DNA of 10,547 nucleotides. Source: Phoronis pallida. Taxonomy: Eukaryota > Phoronida > Phoronidae. Made by a program: the position numbers and the translations under genes. The stretch covers positions 1-10,547 of the forward strand of contig JAOXYC010234348.1 in NCBI GenBank assembly GCA_028565715.1, written 5' to 3'. Under the pieces are notes generated by a model. The model was not told where the DNA came from and searched no databases. It saw only the letters and a program-made list of their open reading frames with translations. This document shows, one piece after another, positions 9,101-10,547 of the stretch. The first letter of the stretch is position 1. Each line of letters starts with the position of its first letter.

Positions 9101-10445
9101 TTTTTTTTGGTAAAAATACTGGAAGACCCCCTGCATTTGATACAGACTGGAGTCGAAGGGGCTGGGGTTCAGTCTTACTATTAGTAAATTTAAGCAAATT
9201 CCAGACTGGAGACGTTTTGAATGTACATTTACCAAGCTGCTGCATTGGAGTATTTAACACCAAGTTTTAAAAATTCATCACTTCACACTTACAATAGAAA
9301 AAAATTACTTTGTGGAGAGCATTGGTTGAGTCTCGTTTTCTAACTATGGAATTAAGTCAAGTTGCAAATCAGTGAAAGAATTGGTTCATGAAAATGAATT
9401 CATAAATTATTCTTATTTTGAAACATTAAATTCGGGATATGTCTAGAAATTGTTTTTGTCTCAGCATTGAATCAACCCAATATCATGGGCCTGTGCAAAG
9501 TGGGATAAGACTCCACCACAAAGTCAATTAAATCAAATAAAATAATTTTGAAAAATAACACAAAAATATTTAGATCCATAGTCACGTTTCGGTTTAATTC
9601 TGTAACCATCATCAGGTAATAGACATAACAACAACGAAAATGAGTTTATACATGATATCCATCCATCAGGGAACAAATATCATGACATTCATGTGCATGT
9701 TCCGGAAAGTAAGTGATGTTATGGCCAAAAAATAAATTAATCAATTAAATCAGTATTCTCAATTATTTTAATACACTAACCTCTGTATAAGCCTGTAGTC
9801 TCGCTAGATACATATCTCTCACTGCCTGGGCCTCGTTACCTAGACACGCTAATATGGACATGGGAGAAATCTGAAATAGACAAATGAATGTTCATCATAT
9901 TTACTATGAATCTATCATTTTCTGCATGATTCTGGTCAAGAAACCGAAATGCTTCTGATGATGACACTTGCTTTGGAAAGCTATCAGGTTGATAAACGAA
10001 AAGTCTCATTTATAAACCACCACCTCTCCCAAGTGAAAACAATTGGGAGATATTTTGTGATGAATTATTTGAAATTCAGCAATTGATGAAATTAATAGAA
10101 GTAATTAATATAAAAGATAAGCTTTGTGCCAGCTTAGAGACAAAGTTAATTCACAGTTTATACCAATTTTCTATGCAAACACATTGTCATATTGCACTCA
10201 CCATAGCAAGTCTTTTCAACAGTAAAGTAGCTAGAGTTGGTAGTCGAGCATCATGTCTGTGATAAATGTACTGAGCAATGGTTGCCACCAGGTGTCTCTG
10301 GGTGTGATTGGCTTGTTGTGACGACAGCGCATTCTCGACGGGCGAGGTCGGTTGATCAGGTGGTCGTAGGAGAAGAAGACGATTGAGGACGGAGAATGCT
10401 AGACGAATCAGATGAATCAGGTCAACTCCAATGCCTTCTTGTGCA
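3049..10445 (-). CDS. NUP188: Nuclear pore scaffold protein NUP188, partial (11 exons, 517 codons)
   Basis: NUP188 is a large alpha-helical scaffold of the nuclear pore inner ring that works with NUP93 and helps organise the pore and pass membrane proteins. Eleven exons read from high to low coordinates: 10202-10445, 9781-9870, 8809-8919, 8169-8338, 7469-7541, 6484-6639, 5496-5699, 4852-4931, 4487-4641, 3703-3845 and 3049-3174. All have AG acceptors and GT donors, and all ten junctions keep frame. Signature segments recalled from vertebrate NUP188 include YIYHRHD, ACLGNEA, DTQPGLIE, CPPSLLNAALEFVHALW and the WSKYV/ETEGS-like region. The N-terminal part lies beyond the right edge. The C-terminal few hundred residues (human protein about 1,750 residues) are not found between 3048 and 1, although the last exon has a perfect GTAAGT donor. 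The TRIM gene therefore lies in the following intron, or replaces the gene's end. Confidence 0.93.
3175..3702 (-). other. NUP188: NUP188 intron between exons k and j
   Basis: The intron is AT-rich with no gene or mobile element recognised. Small repeats only: a 12-base direct repeat ATACTTTATGAT at 3248-3259 and 3264-3275, and a 10-base palindrome AGTGATCACT at 3470-3479. Confidence 0.7.
3703..3845 (-). CDS. NUP188: NUP188 exon j
   Basis: The exon has 143 bases: two bases of a split glycine, then 47 codons from LTSDIMGQLFPVACSV to QTDIKLK. The acceptor is TCCAAG|GTT and the donor AAG|GTAAAG. A second AG nine bases into the exon (AACCAG at 3838-3836) would break the frame. The SDI..QL motif fits the family; the polar HSQSEGEDTSLSQ tail matches the disordered acidic loop at this place in vertebrate NUP188. 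Confidence 0.87.
3913..4146. mobile_element. MITE copy 1, 234 bp, 24-bp terminal inverted repeats, TAA target duplication
   Basis: The ends 3913-3936 and 4123-4146 are inverted repeats with 2 mismatches in 24 bases, both starting AGATACTGTCTCC. A TAA lies directly outside each end (3910-3912 and 4147-4149). Three-base TAA/TTA duplications are typical of PIF/Harbinger transposons, so this is probably a non-autonomous member; no transposase is present. It lies in the NUP188 intron between exons j and i. A relative lies at 5034. Confidence 0.75.
4150..4486 (-). other. NUP188: NUP188 intron remainder before exon i
   Basis: No exon, RNA gene or repeat was recognised in these 337 bases of the intron between exons j and i. 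Short open frames here have no coding features. Confidence 0.6.
4487..4641 (-). CDS. NUP188: NUP188 exon i
   Basis: The exon has 155 bases: one base of a split serine, 51 codons from HVTAWSETLSQL to VRTENVQ, then one base of a split glycine. The acceptor is CTTCCAG|TCA and the donor CAGG|GTGAGA. It encodes amphipathic helices typical of the NUP188 solenoid. Confidence 0.92.
4852..4931 (-). CDS. NUP188: NUP188 exon h
   Basis: This short exon has 80 bases: 26 codons plus two bases of a split serine codon. It begins TGSNILQIKLAS and ends LLKYWK. The acceptor is TTTCAG|ACA and the donor AAAAG|GTAATA. It supplies exactly the phase needed between exons g and i, and its LLKYWK matches the family's LLRQWK. 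Confidence 0.9.
5034..5286. mobile_element. MITE copy 2, diverged relative of the element at 3913, opposite orientation
   Basis: The left part (5034-5125) matches the reverse complement of the right part of the 3913-4146 element, including the shared block CAAATCAACTAGAAAT and the starting AGATACT. The right arm (about 5204-5250) contains ACTCAGATGCAAGTAAGTTG, close to positions 4044-4063 of copy 1, and is inverted relative to the left arm. A TAA precedes the left end at 5031-5033. The right end has decayed and its limit is approximate. It lies in the intron between exons h and g. Confidence 0.6.
5496..5699 (-). CDS. NUP188: NUP188 exon g
   Basis: The exon has 204 bases, 68 codons, phase 0 at both ends, from YVRKLVENEGSIEVL to LDGIQSQ. 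The acceptor is TTACAG|TAT and the donor CAG|GTAATG. Conserved points with vertebrate NUP188 are YV, the acidic stretch ending EGS, the W in TGWKQLVVV, ATHPNDLFNLSD and LLDG. Confidence 0.94.
6048..6133 (-). mobile_element. tRNA-derived SINE head, minus-strand copy
   Basis: Read on the minus strand it contains an RNA polymerase III A-box-like sequence TGGCGTATTGG (6093-6103) and a perfect B box GGTTCGAAACC (6051-6061), 31 bases apart, as in tRNA genes. The anticodon arm and acceptor stem do not pair well, so it is not a working tRNA. It is a near-identical inverted copy of 6213-6299. Confidence 0.65.
6153..6170. repeat. Small perfect hairpin between the two SINE heads
   Basis: GTGCAC at 6153-6158 and GTGCAC at 6165-6170 form a six-base-pair stem around the six-base loop CTTTTT, in the 79-base spacer between the two tRNA-like arms. 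Confidence 0.5.
6213..6306 (+). mobile_element. tRNA-derived SINE head, plus-strand copy
   Basis: The A box TGGCGTATTGG is at 6244-6254 and the B box GGTTCGAAGCC at 6286-6296. If the A box is placed at tRNA position 8, the acceptor stem (6237-6243 with 6300-6306) pairs at the first four positions only, the D stem at three, and the anticodon stem poorly. That is what a decayed SINE head looks like, not a tRNA. About 86 bases match the minus-strand copy at 6048-6133 with two or so differences. Confidence 0.65.
6484..6639 (-). CDS. NUP188: NUP188 exon f
   Basis: The exon has 156 bases, 52 codons, phase 0 at both ends. It begins SSMLSYEIKARAYVFKILAL and ends KQRLSVWSK. The acceptor is TTTCAG|TCC and the donor AAG|GTAGGT. 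It is helical, with the tail W-S that precedes the conserved YV in the next exon. Confidence 0.93.
6813..6976. mobile_element. Foldback MITE, 164-bp near-perfect palindrome
   Basis: Arms of about 75 bases (6813-6887 and 6903-6976) are inverted copies with about eight differences including one single-base gap, around a loop of about 15 bases. The ends read AGCTTATTA and TAATAAGCT. The arms share GCGGGTTATTGTATTC. No coding capacity and no clear target duplication were seen. The structure is that of a foldback-type miniature element. Confidence 0.8.
7184..7240. repeat. 21-bp hairpin in intron
   Basis: Arms 7184-7204 and 7220-7240 are inverted with two mismatches in 21, around a 15-base loop. 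The stem core is CCACAGAA/TTCTGTGG. It may be a relic of a small inverted-repeat element or a structured intronic RNA; nothing in the sequence decides. Confidence 0.6.
7469..7541 (-). CDS. NUP188: NUP188 exon e
   Basis: The exon has 73 bases: one base completing the split lysine, then 24 codons from ASFWKCVVASL to CDDKTQ. The acceptor is TTTCAG|GGC and the donor CAG|GTACTA. The FW pair matches the conserved KFW of the family. It is too short to stand out alone; frame and position in the exon series support it. Confidence 0.9.
7542..8168 (-). other. NUP188: NUP188 intron between exons e and d
   Basis: It holds the inverted-repeat element at 7580-7703. Nothing further was recognised from 7704 to 8168. 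Confidence 0.7.
7580..7703. mobile_element. 124-bp element with 21-bp terminal inverted repeats
   Basis: The ends 7580-7600 and 7683-7703 are inverted copies with one mismatch; the outer part is ATTTGCCCCATTAA. Inside, the motif GGGCRCTTAT recurs in variant forms (near 7601, 7629, 7666), giving an internally repetitive, GC-richer insert in an AT-rich intron. No target duplication was found, so the superfamily is unknown. Confidence 0.65.
8169..8338 (-). CDS. NUP188: NUP188 exon d
   Basis: The exon has 170 bases: 56 codons plus two bases of a split lysine codon. It runs from DLSIGQISCLQSV to AMAVLRD. The acceptor is TTCCAG|GAC and the donor ACAA|GTATGT. The block CPPSLLNAALEFVHALW is strongly conserved in NUP188. 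Confidence 0.95.
8339..8808 (-). other. NUP188: NUP188 intron between exons d and c
   Basis: This is 470 bases of AT-rich sequence with overlapping short open frames on both strands, none with coding character. No repeat or RNA gene was recognised. Confidence 0.65.
8809..8919 (-). CDS. NUP188: NUP188 exon c
   Basis: The exon has 111 bases, 37 codons, phase 0 at both ends, from DIRLKVVILELL to LPAEGNKK. The acceptor is TTGTAG|GAT. The donor chosen is AAG|GTATTT at 8808-8807. A GGTAAC eleven bases upstream also offers a GT, but using it would break the frame into the next exon. The VDTQPGLIEVFLN motif is conserved. Confidence 0.92.
8920..9780 (-). other. NUP188: NUP188 intron between exons c and b
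   Basis: The 861-base intron has no gene. It contains a CRE-type palindrome TGACGTCA at 9070-9077, of unknown use, and the hammerhead-like core at 9587-9615. Confidence 0.65.
9587..9615 (-). ncRNA. Hammerhead-ribozyme-like core motif
   Basis: On the minus strand CTGATGA (9615-9609) is followed by an 18-base segment able to pair GGTT with AACC (stem II) and then GAAA (9590-9587). This matches the hammerhead core CUGANGA, stem II, GAAA. Stems I and III and a cleavage triplet could not be placed convincingly. Such cores occur in Penelope-like retroelements and retrozymes, so this may be a relic of one, or chance. Confidence 0.3.
9781..9870 (-). CDS. NUP188: NUP188 exon b
   Basis: The exon has 90 bases, 30 codons, and is phase 0 at both ends. 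It reads ISPMSILACLGNEAQAVRDM onward to LQAYTE. The acceptor is TTTCAG|ATT and the donor GAG|GTTAGT. The PMS..ACLGN motif is conserved with vertebrate NUP188. Confidence 0.95.
9871..10201 (-). other. NUP188: NUP188 intron between exons b and a
   Basis: No gene is present. A perfect eight-base-pair hairpin, TCTCCCAA (10025-10032) and TTGGGAGA (10043-10050) with a ten-base loop, is the only structure noted. Confidence 0.65.
10202..10445 (-). CDS. NUP188: NUP188 exon a (most upstream exon in window)
   Basis: The exon has 244 bases: one base finishing a codon from the preceding exon, then 81 codons. It begins AQEGIGVDLIHL and ends LLLKRLAM. The acceptor reads TTTCAG|TGC and the donor ATG|GTGAGT. 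It holds the conserved AQYIYHRHDARLP block, the clearest NUP188 signature in the window, and an LRPPDQPTSP loop between helices. Confidence 0.95.
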
Positions 10446-10547
10446 CTGAAAATATATGTTATGTGACATTATTCATTGAAAATACGACGAGTCTTTGCGT
10501 TGTTGAGTTTTATTAAATTCCTCTCAAACGTTCTAAAAACAGCTTTG

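Noticed and set aside
9143-9212. Direct repeat of CAGACTGGAG at two places 60 bases apart
   Set aside because: Only about ten bases match with no extension, so chance is sufficient.
1-10547. CRISPR array, bacterial operon, phage or plasmid content
   Set aside because: Spliced exons, a TRIM protein and a nucleoporin show eukaryotic DNA; no regular spaced repeats or bacterial gene order are present.

Overview
This is a eukaryotic, almost certainly metazoan, nuclear window. It is AT-rich. One gene is split by GT-AG introns, and another encodes a RING/B-box/coiled-coil (TRIM) protein, a class limited to animals and close relatives. The divergence of the nucleoporin exons from the human protein, the many small foldback elements and the TRIM architecture suggest an invertebrate such as a mollusc or other lophotrochozoan, or an invertebrate deuterostome. 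I cannot name the species.

Left end, plus strand (about 1-2500): a candidate promoter (two CACGTG boxes, then a TATA-like box) precedes a single coding exon at 244-2235. It encodes a 663-residue TRIM E3 ubiquitin ligase with RING, two B-boxes, a coiled coil and an NHL-like beta-propeller. Directly after its stop codon, the last ~130 bp of the gene, which encode the final propeller segment, are repeated in tandem: one well-preserved copy still open to its own stop, then one decayed copy.

Rest of the window, minus strand (3049-10445): eleven consecutive exons of the nuclear-pore scaffold gene NUP188, 517 codons in all. Every splice phase joins correctly from 10445 down to 3049. Upstream exons lie beyond the right edge. 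The C-terminal exons are not found between 3049 and 1, so the TRIM gene appears to sit inside, or at the broken end of, NUP188 on the opposite strand.

The NUP188 introns carry several unrelated short mobile elements: two members of one inverted-repeat (MITE) family flanked by TAA, a head-to-head pair of tRNA-derived SINE heads with A and B boxes, a near-perfect 164-bp foldback palindrome, a ~124-bp element with 21-bp inverted ends, and a hammerhead-ribozyme-like core. No complete tRNA, rRNA, CRISPR array or bacterial-type feature was seen. The two genes have no evident functional link; their overlap is positional.
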